Shown piece by piece: positions 10,601 through 21,830 of a stretch of 64,000 nt of DNA (its first letter is position 1; the number at the start of each line of letters is the position of its first letter). The stretch spans positions 2,046,001 through 2,110,000 of the forward strand of contig JAMWFC010000032.1 of the NCBI GenBank assembly GCA_027475525.1, written 5' to 3'. The notes beneath the pieces are model-generated. The model did no database searches. It worked only from the letters and a program-made list of their open reading frames with translations, and had not been told where the DNA came from. Position numbers and translations under genes: made by a program. Source of the DNA: Macrolepiota albuminosa (taxonomy: Eukaryota; Basidiomycota; Agaricomycetes; Agaricales; Agaricaceae).

Positions 10601-11279
10601 AATACTAGTGCTTTAATCCTTTATAATGTAACCATTTTCTGCTGTAGCACTGTTTGCTAGCCTGTTATAGATGTTGTTTTTATTCATTTTATATCTGACT
10701 ATTGCAATCATTTGTCTGCTGTAATGCTTGCTATCTGTTGTAGTATAATTTTGTACCATCTGTTTGCTGCTATTTTGTGCTGCTTGTTTAACTACTATTC
10801 CACACCATATATTTCTTGCATTGCAGTGTTGTTTATCCATTGTCATTTTATGACATTTGTTTGTTGCTATTTTATAATTGCTTGTCTACTATTGGTGCAC
10901 ATTATTTGTTTGTTTCTGTTTCAATAGTATGTGTTTGCTACTTTTCTGTGCTACTTATTCATTGTGATTTCACTTATCTGTGCTATTTGTCTGTTGTTAT
11001 TTTTTGTGCTATTTATATTTTGTATAATATTGCTTTTCAAGTTTTAATTATGTAAATTTTGTCTACTTTTTTTTTTTTAATTTTGCTTTTTTTTTACTGA
11101 TGCTGTTTTTTTAGTTAGTGCTGTAGTATTTTTTTTATCTAATTATATATATTAATTACTTGTGAAATTCCACTGAAATAAATGTAAACTCCTACTGAAT
11201 TTTGTGTACTACTATTAAAATTAGTACTCTCACATCATTACAGCATGTTTTCCTTGATAAAATTGCCATATCATGCATC
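10600..11279. other. AT-rich spacer, no gene recognised
   Basis: Very T-rich on the plus strand with repeated short TTTGTGCTAT / TTGTCTG-like words. All frames are short or low-complexity. It may be decayed transposon sequence. Confidence 0.4.
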
Positions 11280-11281
11280 TA

Positions 11282-12888
11282 CAGTGGCTCAAAAAACTAT
11301 TTCAATGTTTCATACTTTTTGAAAAATGACATTTGCATGAAATATAAGAAGTATCTAAAATTCCAATTCAATCATGTAAAATACTGTGGCATTGTAGCTA
11401 CAAAATGAATCTAGGTATATATAATTGAGATCAAAACTGATGAAGCAATAGCCATTTTAAAATATTTACTTATTAGGATAGTTTTTTGAGCATCTCTAAT
11501 TTCAGTATGTAGTATGTTGCATGTCTTCTATTTGCTTTGATAACTGCTTGAATCCTTCTAGACATGCTTTCTATTAGTCTTTGACATATCTCTAATGATA
11601 TTTCATCCCATTTCTTTGCAACCTTCTCCTATAATTCATGCACACTATAAGAAGATGTTTCATACTGTCTAAATTGCTCTTTGAGGTACTTCCAAAGATG
11701 TTCAATAGAGTTGAGATCAGGAGATTGGGCTGGCCACCAAAAGATATCAAAGTTGTTGTTTTTAAACCATTTGTTAGCCCTCTTGAAGTTGTGTTTGGAG
11801 TCATTGTTCTATTGAAAGTAGCAGGCACTCTCCTCCATCTTCAACTTCTCAAAGCTCTCCTTTGCTCCATTATCCAAAATTTCACAGTACTGCTCTGCAT
11901 TCATGATCTCCACCATCTCGACAAGCTTTTCTACCCCATTTCAACCAATATAGCCCTATGCCATGAGATTATTCCCTCCTCTATGCTTCATAGTAGATGT
12001 AGTTGTTTAGTTTGAAATGTCTTCTCTTTGTAGCTTCTACATATACTGCTTCTCATCTAATTGAATTCTGTTAATCTTTGTCTCATTTGTCTACAACACT
12101 CTTTTCTAATCTTTTATAGTCCAGTTCTAATGCTTCTGAGCCTATTTAAGCCATAGTTGTCAATATCTAACTTTGAGCATAAAAACTTTTTTCTTAGTAG
12201 CAGACTAATACCCCTCTTCCTTCAACACATTCCAAACAGTCTGAGAAGAGACAGGGTTGGAAATGATGTTGTTGATAAAATTGGTGGCCTGGACAGCTAT
12301 ATCAAATCTTCCAATTGAGATTTGTCAAACAATAGTCTATTTATCATATGAAATAAGCTTAGCAGGATGACCTTCAAGATGGTTTTCCTTGTCTATCTCT
12401 AACTCTCTACCAATTCTCTCAATAGTAGACTTTCCTAAACTAGTTTGAGCCCCAATTTAATGTAAAGAATATCTTTGAGCAAGAAGAGAAGCAACAATAG
12501 AGCATTGTGCAGAAGAAATAGGTTTTATAATGGTGGTTGAAGATCAAGATGTGGTTCAACCAGCTTGAACTACTCCCAAATATATCTAAACATGGTCACA
12601 TGACTTTGTTTATATTTCCACATGCAATTTACTCTTTATTTCTGAGTAAAATAGAGATAAACCTGAAAAATTAGAGATGCTCAAAAAACTGTCTCAATAA
12701 GTGAATATTTTAAAATGGCTATTACTCCATCAGTTTGGATTTCAATTATATAAATGTAAATTTATTTTGTAGCTATGATGCCATAGTATTTTACATGATT
12801 TAATTAGAACTTTAAGTATTTTTTATCCTTTATACCAATATCATCTTTCAAAAAGTATGAAACATTGAGACAGTTTTTTGAGCTACTA
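11282..12888 (-). mobile_element. Degenerate Tc1/mariner element with long terminal inverted repeats
   Basis: The element starts CAGTGGCTCAAAAAACT at 11282. Its other end reads, on the minus strand, TAGTAGCTCAAAAAACT at 12888. TA dinucleotides at 11280-11281 and 12889-12890 are the target duplication expected for this superfamily. Inverted repeats extend about 220 bp inward (11282-11503 against 12669-12888) and each ends in an inner copy of the terminal motif (gagcatctctaa), so both ends carry the motif twice. The transposase inside reads on the minus strand. Differences between the ends are mainly C-to-T or G-to-A. Confidence 0.85.
11510..12540 (-). pseudogene. Tc1/mariner transposase, inactivated
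   Basis: Minus-strand reading recovers the usual order. An N-terminal helix-turn-helix part includes GKSTIERIGREL. The catalytic region contains NNDSKH (in place of the usual DNDPKHT-type box), ANKWFKNNNFDI, PAQSPDLNSIEHLWKYLKE, KKWDEISLEICQRLIESM and RRIQAVIKANRRHATY at the end. Transposases of this type cut and paste DNA with a DDE/D triad. More than ten in-frame stops interrupt it, many at places where Trp or Gln is expected (TGG to TAG, CAA to TAA). It cannot encode an active enzyme. Confidence 0.85.
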
Positions 12889-13981
12889 TAGAGTACTTGA
12901 TGAAAAAAATTGCCCTCCTATGCATGTTGAGTTTTTACCTGAGGAATATCCAAAATATTATAATATTTTATACTTTTCAAATTTTTCTAGTTTTAATTTT
13001 TCAAATTCTATAATTGAATGATTGATTAATGTTTTTAAAAATGAAAATTTCACATCTTTCTACCTTGTCACTTACATAACAGGAATATTTACTGTATGCA
13101 ATTTTAGAGAAAGAACAGTTATTACTTTGGATTGTTATAATATTTGTTCTTCTTTTTTTCATCCTTGCAAATATTTTTCTTCATTTTGCACTTATATGCA
13201 CTATAAAAACCACACCACATAGTTGTATTATACTCAAGATCATTATCTTGCATCTTTGAATGAACATTCCTAAAAGACTTGAAATCTGCATTTAATTTAG
13301 AATTAATTATGTTTAAATGTCAGAATAAAAAAGCTCTTACTAGCACTATTTTGTCTCACTTCTTAAAATATAGGCAGAAATGTCTTACTCTTACATCAAA
13401 TCAAATAAATAAACAATTATTTTTTTTCTCAAATTTTTCTTCTGAAATGTTCCTTAAACTTTTTTTATAACATTGCTTTTCAGTTATTTGATGAGAAAGT
13501 TTTGCATGCTTTACTAATCTCTGAAAATTTTTTGTTATATTATAAAAATTGTAAAATATATAAGTCTGTATTGCATCAATTGTTGGAAAATACTGAGAAC
13601 AATAATAATGTAAGCTTGTTACATTCACAAATATTTTCAAAAAAATCATTGCATTTTATTTTAAAATGTATTTATCCTTCTTGCTGTCTTTTTTTTGCAA
13701 AATTACATAGTAAAATGGTAAAAGCTATTATTGAAAGCTTTTGCTCTCAGCAAAAATATTAATGTCTTGCAGCATATTAGATATTTATCAATATATTACT
13801 TAATTATTACTAACCTATACTATATTTTTTTTGATTTTTATAAGTCAGTGTATTTGCTATTAGAAATTGAATATAATACTAATGTATTTGTATATTTGAC
13901 AACTTGCATAAAAGTTTGAAAGCAAAATAAAAAAAAACATAAGCAAAATCTTCAAAAATAAGTTACAATCAGTATAAATAT
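12889..13981. other. AT-rich stretch, no gene recognised
   Basis: Several AT-rich plus-strand frames of 60-86 codons are present but carry no motif I can name. Composition and position, next to an LTR that interrupts Helitron-like DNA resuming near 28432, make it possible that this is the 5' part of the old Helitron H1. I could not show this. Confidence 0.35.
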
Positions 13982-13989
13982 TGTCACGA

Positions 13990-15032
13990 TGATAGGCTTC
14001 TACTCGGACTGAGCGCATCAAGGGACATTATAGGCCGACCAACACTTGACACACTAAAGGCTCTAGCAACCAGCCTTGGGTACAGAGCAGCCCTAGCGCG
14101 GGCGCTCTATGGCAAGACTTATCCACTCATCTCAATCACCCGTATCAGCCCCTCAGCGCACTCCACTCAGTTACTTTGAAGACCAAGAAGACTCAGGACT
14201 CATAGTGCTAGCATAACGGCGGGAGGTGACTCTGACCAAACCCCGATCAGTACTGGAAGGAGTTAGCAATTGGCGCTGTCAATCACCGAGGCACCTCAAT
14301 CAGAAGTCTAAAAGAATCAATGACGACGAGACAGGATACACGCAGACCCGACATTTAAATTTATCAAAAGATGGTACAATGTTTAGCGCCGGAATTAGCG
14401 CTCACGGCGTCTGTCGAGGATTCCCCGACCATACCCCAGGACGGCATGGCCAATTAAATTACATCAAAAAGTGAGCAAACTCGTACCACTTCTAAGTAGT
14501 TTTAGAGTCGCCGTTGGTCGCCGTCACCCATGTGCTGCAGGTCGCCGTTGACAGGTGGCCGTTAGCTACAGTCACGAAGAGAGGCGCTAATTGGTAGCGC
14601 CGTCAATGGACTTATTTTGGAAATAATATAGCGCATAGTATAAAAACTAGCTACTTGCCATGTATATAACAACGAATCGTAACCTCTTGAGCACCCAGTT
14701 ACACTCAGCGTTCAAATCGCGCTAGCATTGCCTGACTTTGTCACCAAGTTCGGCGCTAGCTCTGTCTATCTCGTCTTCGTCGTTTACGGTGCCACCTACG
14801 GGCACACTACGCTGCACTATTCGTTTATTTCTCTATAACTTCTCCTAAGCTACGACGCTTACTACTTGCTAGGTGGCACCCGAGGCGCTACCGTTTAGCA
14901 CATCGCCCTATCACCTCTGCTCGAGCACACCGGGACCCTGCCGGGACTCCTCACAAACCCGTACGCCAGGCGCTGGAGACGGCGTTGTACTGCGTATACA
15001 TCCAGCGCACCCAACCACAGTTGGCGTCATCC
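13990..15032 (+). repeat. 5' LTR of gypsy A (LTR-A family)
   Basis: 1043 bp, from TGATAGGCTTCTACTCGG to TTGGCGTCATC. The 3' LTR and two solo copies (41259-42506, 53489-54520) end in ATCA, so the last base here is changed or the boundary is one base off. About a dozen substitutions, mostly transitions, separate it from the 3' LTR. Confidence 0.93.
14638..14646 (+). promoter_or_regulatory. TATA box of LTR-A
   Basis: gTATAAAAAC in the LTR, conserved in the 3' LTR (near 27532) and in both solo LTRs (near 42116 and 54128, the latter as TATAAAGG). It would place the start of the element's transcript some 30 bp downstream. Confidence 0.5.
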
Positions 15033-15111
15033 TTTTGGAGCCCACCACGAGGGGTTCTATTGAGGCAGAATTCCGCTGGAAACTCGAGCCCAGCAACAGC
15101 GCCGCCTCCTA

Positions 15112-16347
15112 TTGGAGAGCGCGTTTGAACAAACCTTAACTGAGTCACCACACTTACCAGGCACGCTACTGAGGCAGACTTTAGATCAGGAACTTGAAGC
15201 CGCTCCAGATAGCTTGGCTGAAAGCTTCTTCCCATTTTCCCGACCGTTCGAATACTTAGCAGGTGAAAACCATACACCGCTTACTCCTTTGGAAGAGCTG
15301 TCTAGGTCATTATCGCCAGAACCTAGCGACTCAGAATTACCCGAGCCAGTACCGACTACAACTACGCCAAGCGAAACTACCACTAACACTACTATTCCCA
15401 CCACGACGTCGACGCCAGCTAGTATGGAGCAGGCAAACACACCGCGTATGCCGCCAAGAAACCACTTCTTGTCGCCAAAATGGGACGAGACAAAACCTCG
15501 CGAGCTAACACAGTATTTCCGAGAATTGGAATATTTATTACGTGACTGCCGAGTCACCGACAGCACACAAATGAAAGAATACGCCGCCAGATACGTTTCC
15601 TACGATATCGTGGAATCCTGGACGGGACTGGATGAGTTTCAAGGATTAACACGAGAGGCGGTGCCGAGGTCGTTTACCTACGAGGAATGGAAAAAGGCGA
15701 TCATTAAACTGTACCCTGGCGCTGAAGAATCTACGCGCTATACCGTCCTTGAAATCCAGAAACTGGTACAGGATACCTTCGCAACGGGCATTTATACACT
15801 AGGCACGCTATCTACTTATTATCGAGATTTCCAGCGAATTGCAAGATGGCTAGTACAGAATGGCAAACTCTACAGGAACGAGGAACGGCGCTTGTTTCAA
15901 CAAGGCATTCCAACATCACTTTGGACTCGTATAGCTCGTCGCTTAGAAATTCTTAAGTCCGACCACCATCCTGAGGAACCCTACGATATAGAAGACGTTT
16001 TTGAAGCAGGTAAATGGATACTGAAAGGCACGGATACTGGCATCCCCTTTCAGCGGCCTTCTAGCACTGATAACGGAGGAAAGGCGCCACCTGTTGCGGC
16101 GCCCGCACCTAGCGCAACTAACAATCAGGGAGGTTTTGTCAAGAAGGAGGACCTGGAAAACGCAGTCAACACGGCTGTCGCAAACGTTATGAGCAAATTG
16201 GAAACGTTAATCTCGACTAGCCTTAATGCGCCACGAGGTAATATGCAATCCGGCCCTTGTCACTTCTGTGGTGAGGCAGGACATACGATGACTCGCGGAC
16301 GCTGCGCTATCCTCGAACAATACCTGCGCCAAGGAAGAGCACGCTGA
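15112..16347 (+). CDS. Gag of gypsy A
   Basis: 411 aa. An N-terminal acidic and Thr/Pro-rich region (TTTTPSETTTNTT) is followed by a capsid-like helical part (PRELTQYFRELEYLLRDC, EEWKKAIIKLYPGAEE, LSTYYRDFQRIARWL, RRLFQQGIP). A CCHC-type knuckle CHFCGEAGHTMTRGRC closes it (16258-16305); its last spacing is six rather than four residues, as is common in this gypsy group. Gag packages the RNA genome. The frame ends in TGA where related elements read through into protease; CGA (Arg) is the likely ancestral codon. The end of this gene lies in a 77-bp duplication (16274-16427). Confidence 0.85.
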   Translation: MESAFEQTLTESPHLPGTLLRQTLDQELEAAPDSLAESFFPFSRPFEYLAGENHTPLTPLEELSRSLSPEPSDSELPEPVPTTTTPSETTTNTTIPTTTSTPASMEQANTPRMPPRNHFLSPKWDETKPRELTQYFRELEYLLRDCRVTDSTQMKEYAARYVSYDIVESWTGLDEFQGLTREAVPRSFTYEEWKKAIIKLYPGAEESTRYTVLEIQKLVQDTFATGIYTLGTLSTYYRDFQRIARWLVQNGKLYRNEERRLFQQGIPTSLWTRIARRLEILKSDHHPEEPYDIEDVFEAGKWILKGTDTGIPFQRPSSTDNGGKAPPVAAPAPSATNNQGGFVKKEDLENAVNTAVANVMSKLETLISTSLNAPRGNMQSGPCHFCGEAGHTMTRGRCAILEQYLRQGRAR

Positions 16348-16427
16348 GGCAGGCAGGACATACGATGACTCGCGGACGCTGCGCTATCCTCGAACAATAC
16401 CTGCGCCAAGGAAGAGCACGCTGAGGC
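16274..16427. repeat. Exact 77-bp tandem duplication (gag end)
   Basis: 16274-16350 equals 16351-16427 base for base. Repeats GHTMTRGR...EQYLRQ coding sequence. One of nine duplications with the same period. Confidence 0.95.
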
Positions 16428-17829
16428 GCCGATGGAAAAATAGTCCTACCCTCCGGCGCTAACATCCCTCTATATCCTGAGCACCGAACCTTCCAGGGGC
16501 GAATTGATGAATGGCACCGACGTAACCCTGGGAACTTAGCGACGGGCAATCTCAATAGTATGGCCGCAGCGGAGGCAGAAACAACTCCACAACAGGCGCT
16601 GATCCATGAAGTACTCCAGCTTAACGCTGTTAGCGAGCGACCGACGTTGTCACGAGAGGAGAGGATCGAGACGTTGGAAAGGGAGCTAAAGTCGCTAAAG
16701 AATCAGGTTTTCGATGGTGTCGAGATTAAAAAGAGCAAGCAACCGTTGAAAGACTATAGACCTTCAGGCGCTACGTCCGATCCAGCACCTGCAAAGCCTT
16801 TGAATTCCAGTATCAACGACGACACACCTGATACGGCCAAAGCACCAGCTAGCACGGAACCGCCACTACACCTGTATTCAGGACTTGCCGGTAACTACGC
16901 TCTGCCTATCAATCAAAACTTTGGAGCGCCAGACAAGCCAGCAGGAGGCTACCGACCAACGGCACCAATCTACGACATAGAAAAATCTAAGCAAGTATTT
17001 GATCGTATTATGAAAAGTCAAGTCACGATGTCGGTAGGGGAGCTATGCAGTGTGGCGCCAGACGTCAGGAATCAGATGCGCACCGCGGTTACCCCTCGAC
17101 GAAATGTAGCCAACAATGTAACAGTGGTGGACAAATGCGACGACGCGCTACCTGGATTTGCGTACATAACGGAGACGGTCGCGTCGGAAATCAAAGAAGA
17201 GGCCGCGCCACCCAAAGAAGCTACGTCCATTGACCCGGTTGAAACTTACCTTAAGTCGCTAAGATCTAGCGACGATCCCGCCGTCCTCACTGTAGCCCAA
17301 GACTCTCACGCGATTCGCTCGATTATGTTGACAGTTGATGGAAAAAGCGAGATAGAATCTATCGTGGACAGCGGATCACAGATTATTTCAATGGCTGCCG
17401 ACGTCGCTAACGAGCTTGGCATCATTTACGACCTGACCATCATTCTTAATATGCAAAGCGCTAACGGTACTATTGATCGATCCTTGGAAATGGCTCGTAA
17501 CGTGCCATGCGCTGTTGGCGATCTTACGTTTTACCTTCAAATACACATTCTTAGATCGCCTGCGTACGACTTATTATTAGGGAGGCCCTTTGACGCGATC
17601 TTACGTTTTACCTTCAAATACACATTCTTAGATCGCCTGCGTACGACTTATTATTAGGGAGGCCCTTTGACGTTTTAGCCCGATCAGTAGTCAAGACGAC
17701 GTCTGAAGACGAAACGACGCTAACTATTAGCGACCCTAACTCGGGCGTCAGAAGAACGGTACCAACGTTTCCACGGGGGAAATTCCAGAAACCGGGACCG
17801 AGAAAGCGACCTTACGTTAGCGACGACCC
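16428..17829 (+). pseudogene. Protease region of gypsy A polyprotein
   Basis: After the gag stop the same frame continues with ADGKIVLPSGANIPLYPE and RIDEWHRRNPGN, a signature of this basidiomycete gypsy group. A charged coiled stretch (ETLERELKSLKNQVFDG) and a linker come next. The aspartic protease core has IVDSGSQIIS (catalytic Asp at 17364-17366) and later AYDLLLGRPFD. The frame is closed at 17657 only because of the 77-bp duplication 17518-17671; without it, it continues into VLARSVVKT. The product would mature Gag and Pol. Confidence 0.75.
17518..17671. repeat. Exact 77-bp tandem duplication (protease)
   Basis: 17518-17594 equals 17595-17671. It introduces a false stop; one copy alone leaves protease open. 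Confidence 0.95.
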
Positions 17830-18137
17830 TTGCAAGTGTTTTCCGGCGCCATCGAGGAGATGAGTGATGGGGATCATGGAGATGAAGCGCTTATCTTGGA
17901 CTATAACCATCGGACTGGGCAAGTAAACTTTATATCATATACCCCTTTAGCCCATGAAATCTTGAATTCTTCTTCGTTGCTTACTAGTGAAGCGTTATCC
18001 TACTTATACCTCACTGCGTCAGATATTACTGAAAACCTTTCAACAGACACTTATTTCGTTTCTACTCCTGACTCTAAAGAACCTTTGATATCAGGTTTCG
18101 CTAGAAACCATGACTCTATTTATAATACGTTTGCTAA

Positions 18138-18291
18138 CAATAGTACCCCTAAGCGCAAAGGGGTTCAGGTCAAGAAGAAATATAAACCCGTAGCGCTTAA
18201 AACGAAGCCGGTAGCAATAGTACCCCTAAGCGCAAAGGGGTTCAGGTCAAGAAGAAATATAAACCCGTAGCGCTTAAAACGAAGCCGGTAG
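18138..18291. repeat. Exact 77-bp tandem duplication (RT linker)
   Basis: 18138-18214 equals 18215-18291. Confidence 0.95.
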
Positions 18292-18928
18292 CGAACGCCG
18301 TACCCGAGGAATTTCGCATTGAAAGAAAAATAATAGGCGACCCTTTGGCTACCCTGCCAAAACTCGACCCAAATCCACTACCCTTCGAACCAACGGACGA
18401 TTTACAGAAGAACAAAAGGTGCTATTTCTTAGCGCCCACGATACCGGTTTCCTCTCGACAGAAGAGATGAACGTATTAATCGATATCATGCAAAAACAGA
18501 ATGAGGCTTTCCATGGGAAGACTCAGAACGTGGTAAACTTAGGACTGACTTCTTTCCACCAGTGGTCATACCAACCATACCGCACGTACCCTGGACTGAG
18601 CATAACCGACCCATACCCCCGGGCATCGAAGCCGAAGTCTGCCAAATTATTCGCTCCAAGATAGCGGCAGGTGTATACGAGCCTTCTAATTCAGCCTACC
18701 GCTCGAGGTGGTTCTGCGTACTAAAGAAAAACGGGAAGCTACGTATAGTTCACAGCCTAGAACCGCTAAACAAAGTCACCATTCGTCATTCAGGGGTACC
18801 GCCATTTCCCGATCACGTCGCTGAATCTTTCGCGGGACGAATATGTGGCGCTACCTTGGATTTGTACGTAGGCTATGACGAGCGCTTAATCCATCCTTCC
18901 TCGCGCGATTTGACAACATTTCAAACAC

Positions 18929-19082
18929 TGTTTGGGGCGCTACGACTAGTCACACTTCCCATGGGATGGACAAACTCGGTACCGATATTTCACGACAATA
19001 TTACGTGTTTGGGGCGCTACGACTAGTCACACTTCCCATGGGATGGACAAACTCGGTACCGATATTTCACGACAATATTACG
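18929..19082. repeat. Exact 77-bp tandem duplication (RT motif B region)
   Basis: 18929-19005 equals 19006-19082; the repeated peptide is LRLVTLPMGWTNSVPIF. Confidence 0.95.
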
Positions 19083-19373
19083 TTTATCCTACAGCCCGAA
19101 ATACCCCACCATGTGCTCAGCTTCATAGACGACGTAGGAATTAAAGGCCCGAAGGATTGGCGATTGGTAGATGGCAAGCCTGAAGTTCACCCGGAAAATC
19201 CTAAGATTCGCATGGTGCTATGGGAATTCTTTCAACTGGTTAACCGAGTACTTCAGCGCATGAAGTATTGTGGCGGGACATTTTCAGGGCACAAGCTCAT
19301 TCTTTGCGCACCGCAGTTTAAAATTTTGGGGCACGTTTGCACGCCAGAAGGCAGGATTCCAGAAAAGAGCTGA

Positions 19374-20306
19374 TTAGCGCTGTTGGAGAAATGGGGGGTC
19401 TGTCATAACCTCTCGGAAGTTCGCGCGTTCTTGGGCACTGTAGGGGTGCTGCGCATGTTCATACACCATTTTTCTCATTGCGCAAACGCCCTTAATTGCC
19501 TAACCCGTTCAGGGGTCCCCTTCGAATTCGGACCCGATCAAATCAATGCCCAGAAGGACTTAGTAAAGGCGCTACAGGAAGCGAAACCATTGGTACCCAT
19601 TGACTATACTACCGCCGATCCCGTTATACTTGCTGTTGACACATCATATATCGCCGTTGGCTTCTTCTTATGCCAGTGTGATAGCGCGAACCGGAAAATC
19701 AGGCGCTACAATCGTTTCGGATTGATTACCCTTAACGACCGAGAATCGCGCTACAGTCAGCCCAAGCTAGAGTTATATGGCTTGTTTCGATCGTTTCAGG
19801 CGCTGCGCATGTACCTCATTGGGGTACGAAATCTCATTGTCGAGGTCGACGCACGATACATCAAAGGAATGCTTCAGAACCCTGATATTCAACCGTCAGC
19901 CAGTATGAACCGCTGGGTAGTAGCGATATTAATGTTTCACTTCGAGTTAGTACACGTCAGAAGTGCATTCCACGGGCCGGACGGATTATCTAGGCGACCC
20001 AGACAACCGGAAGATGAAGCGCTAGACGATAGCGACAACGATGTATTTGACGACTGGATCGATCGATTGCATGGTTTCGTGCATATCATTCAGCTGCCTA
20101 TTCTGGCGCTTCGCGAAGACCAACCAGTTTCAAATTGGCTTCACCCTATTGTTCCGTACCAGCCCCGACCATATCAGGCATCATCAACTTTTTACACGGC
20201 CAGTATCTATAACGTCGCTAAGCCATCTAACGATCTAAAGATAGTCGAGGAACCAAGACCCTTGCGAGAAGACAGTCAGAACCTGCCATATTCGGCGGTA
20301 CCTTGA
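19374..20306 (+). pseudogene. RT connection and RNase H domain of gypsy A
   Basis: Starts LALLEKWGVCHNLSEVRAF, the connection domain that follows RT. RNase H has VILAVDTSYIAVGFFLCQ, the Glu/Asp helix YSQPKLELYGLFRSFQAL and VEVDARYIKGML, and ends with the HxxxDGLSRRP-like GPDGLSRRP. It degrades the RNA strand after minus-strand synthesis. The domain itself is open; it is cut from RT and from integrase by TGA codons, so it exists only as part of a broken polyprotein. The 20304-20306 stop again fits CGA to TGA. Confidence 0.8.
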
Positions 20307-21692
20307 AGCGCCAAAGCTAAGTCAGAAGATCAGCGAGTGGACCAGGTTAGGAAGTGGCTACAGGATTTGCGACGACCATCAGACCTTACGGATACGGAAT
20401 ACGCCACCTTCATTCGATATGCGACAACTTTCTTTATGGTGGAAAACTGACTTTGGCGACGAAATAGAGATGGCGCCCATAAACTAGTAATTAAACCGGA
20501 TAATCGAGTTAGGATTCTGCACGCTATGCATGATGACTTGGGACACCGAGGACTCTATGCGACAAGGGCGAACCTTTTGGAGCGCTTTTGGTGGCCGCAA
20601 GTTAGCGCCGATATTGCGTGGTATATTCGCACTTGTCATCTCTGTCAAATCCAGCAGACACGTCAGGTTCTAATTCCCCCAACAGTAGCGACTCCAGCGC
20701 CGTTATTCGGAAAAATATATATCGACACCATGCACATGCCCAAGTCAGGGCGCTACAAGTATATCATTCAAGGAAGGTGTTCCTTGGTACATTGGCCGGA
20801 GTTCCGTATGCTTCAGCGGGAAAATACAGACGCTATAGCTAAGTGGCTCTTTGAGGACGTTATCTGCCGCTGGGGAGCCCTTCACGAGATCGTCACAGAC
20901 AACGGAGCACCAATAGTCAAGGCGCTCACTTATCTTGCCAAGAAATACAACATACAACACATCCGAGTCTCAGGATACAATAAACGTGCTAATGGAATCG
21001 TAGAAAGGCCACATTTCGATGTTCGACAAGCGCTATTCAAGGCGGTCGACGGTGACGAAAGTCGCTGGAGCGAGGCGACTTATTCGGTCTTCTGGTCGGA
21101 GCGGGTTACCGTACGAAAGAGGATGGGTTGCTCTCCCTACTATGCGGCTACTGGCACCCACCCCTTGCTACCTGCGGACGTGGTGGAAGCGACGTACCTA
21201 CAACCCCCACCGAACTCAATACTATCCTCTACCAACATGATCGCTAGACACGCTATAGACTTACAACGACGCATGGAGGATCTCGAGCGCTTACACGAGG
21301 TAGTATTTCAGGCTAGACGACAAGCTGCGCTACGATTTGAAACCGAGCATAGCGCCACGATCCGAGACTACAACTTCACAACTGGCGCCCTAGTACTAAT
21401 GCGCAACTCCAAGATCGAGGTTACCCATAACAAAAAGATGCGGCCTCGGTACCTGGGACCCCTAATAGTGGTTTCCCGCAATAGGGGAGGCGCATACGTA
21501 CTCTGCGAATTGGACGGCTCAGTTTTGCATCGACCAGTAGCGGCGTTCCGACTCATTCCCTACTTAGCACGCGAACACATTTCACTGCCTTTATCGGCGC
21601 TAGACGTTGACACTGCTAAACTTCGAGAGCTAGAGGAGACCGAACTTGTGGACGATGACGAAGTCGCACCAGAAGAAGAAACCAATCAGTAA
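20307..21692 (+). pseudogene. Integrase of gypsy A
   Basis: After another TGA (about 20447, in a context reading VEN-stop-LWRRN where Arg is expected) the frame is open to 21692. The zinc-binding part is HDDLGH...CHLCQ. The catalytic triad is intact: Asp in IDTMHM (20719), Asp in VTDNGAP (20898) and Glu in GIVERPHFD (20995-21021). The C-terminus has a GPY/F-like RYLGPLIVVSRNRGGAYVL and an acidic tail; no chromodomain is seen. Integrase inserts the cDNA copy. The 388-codon stretch from 20526 looks capable of folding. Confidence 0.85.
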
Positions 21693-21830
21693 TAGGATGC
21701 GAAGGGGAAGGGCGCTAGACTTTAGCGCCTTACACCTTACTTATGAACGGAACAACAATGCATTGAATTTCATACTATACAAATACTGTACAGGGCTATG
21801 GATCTGGCAATAATTGATCTATGGGCTACT

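Larger units (their letters stand above)
17830..19373 (+). pseudogene. Reverse transcriptase of gypsy A
   Basis: A linker (IEEMSDGDHGDEALILDYN) leads to EEFRIERKIIGDPLA. RT proper is recognisable from PTIPHVPWTEHNRPIPPGIE through SRWFCVLKKNGKLRIVHSLE (motif A region), TLPMGWTNSVPIFHD (motif B) and the active site FIDDVGIKGP at 19122-19151 (FIDD instead of the common YLDD, usual in this group). Two single-base frameshifts (about 18400 and 18510) and 77-bp duplications at 18138-18291 and 18929-19082 interrupt it. The latter creates a false stop after a repeated MGWTNSVPIFHDNIT. It ends in TGA at 19371-19373, probably from CGA. Confidence 0.85.
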
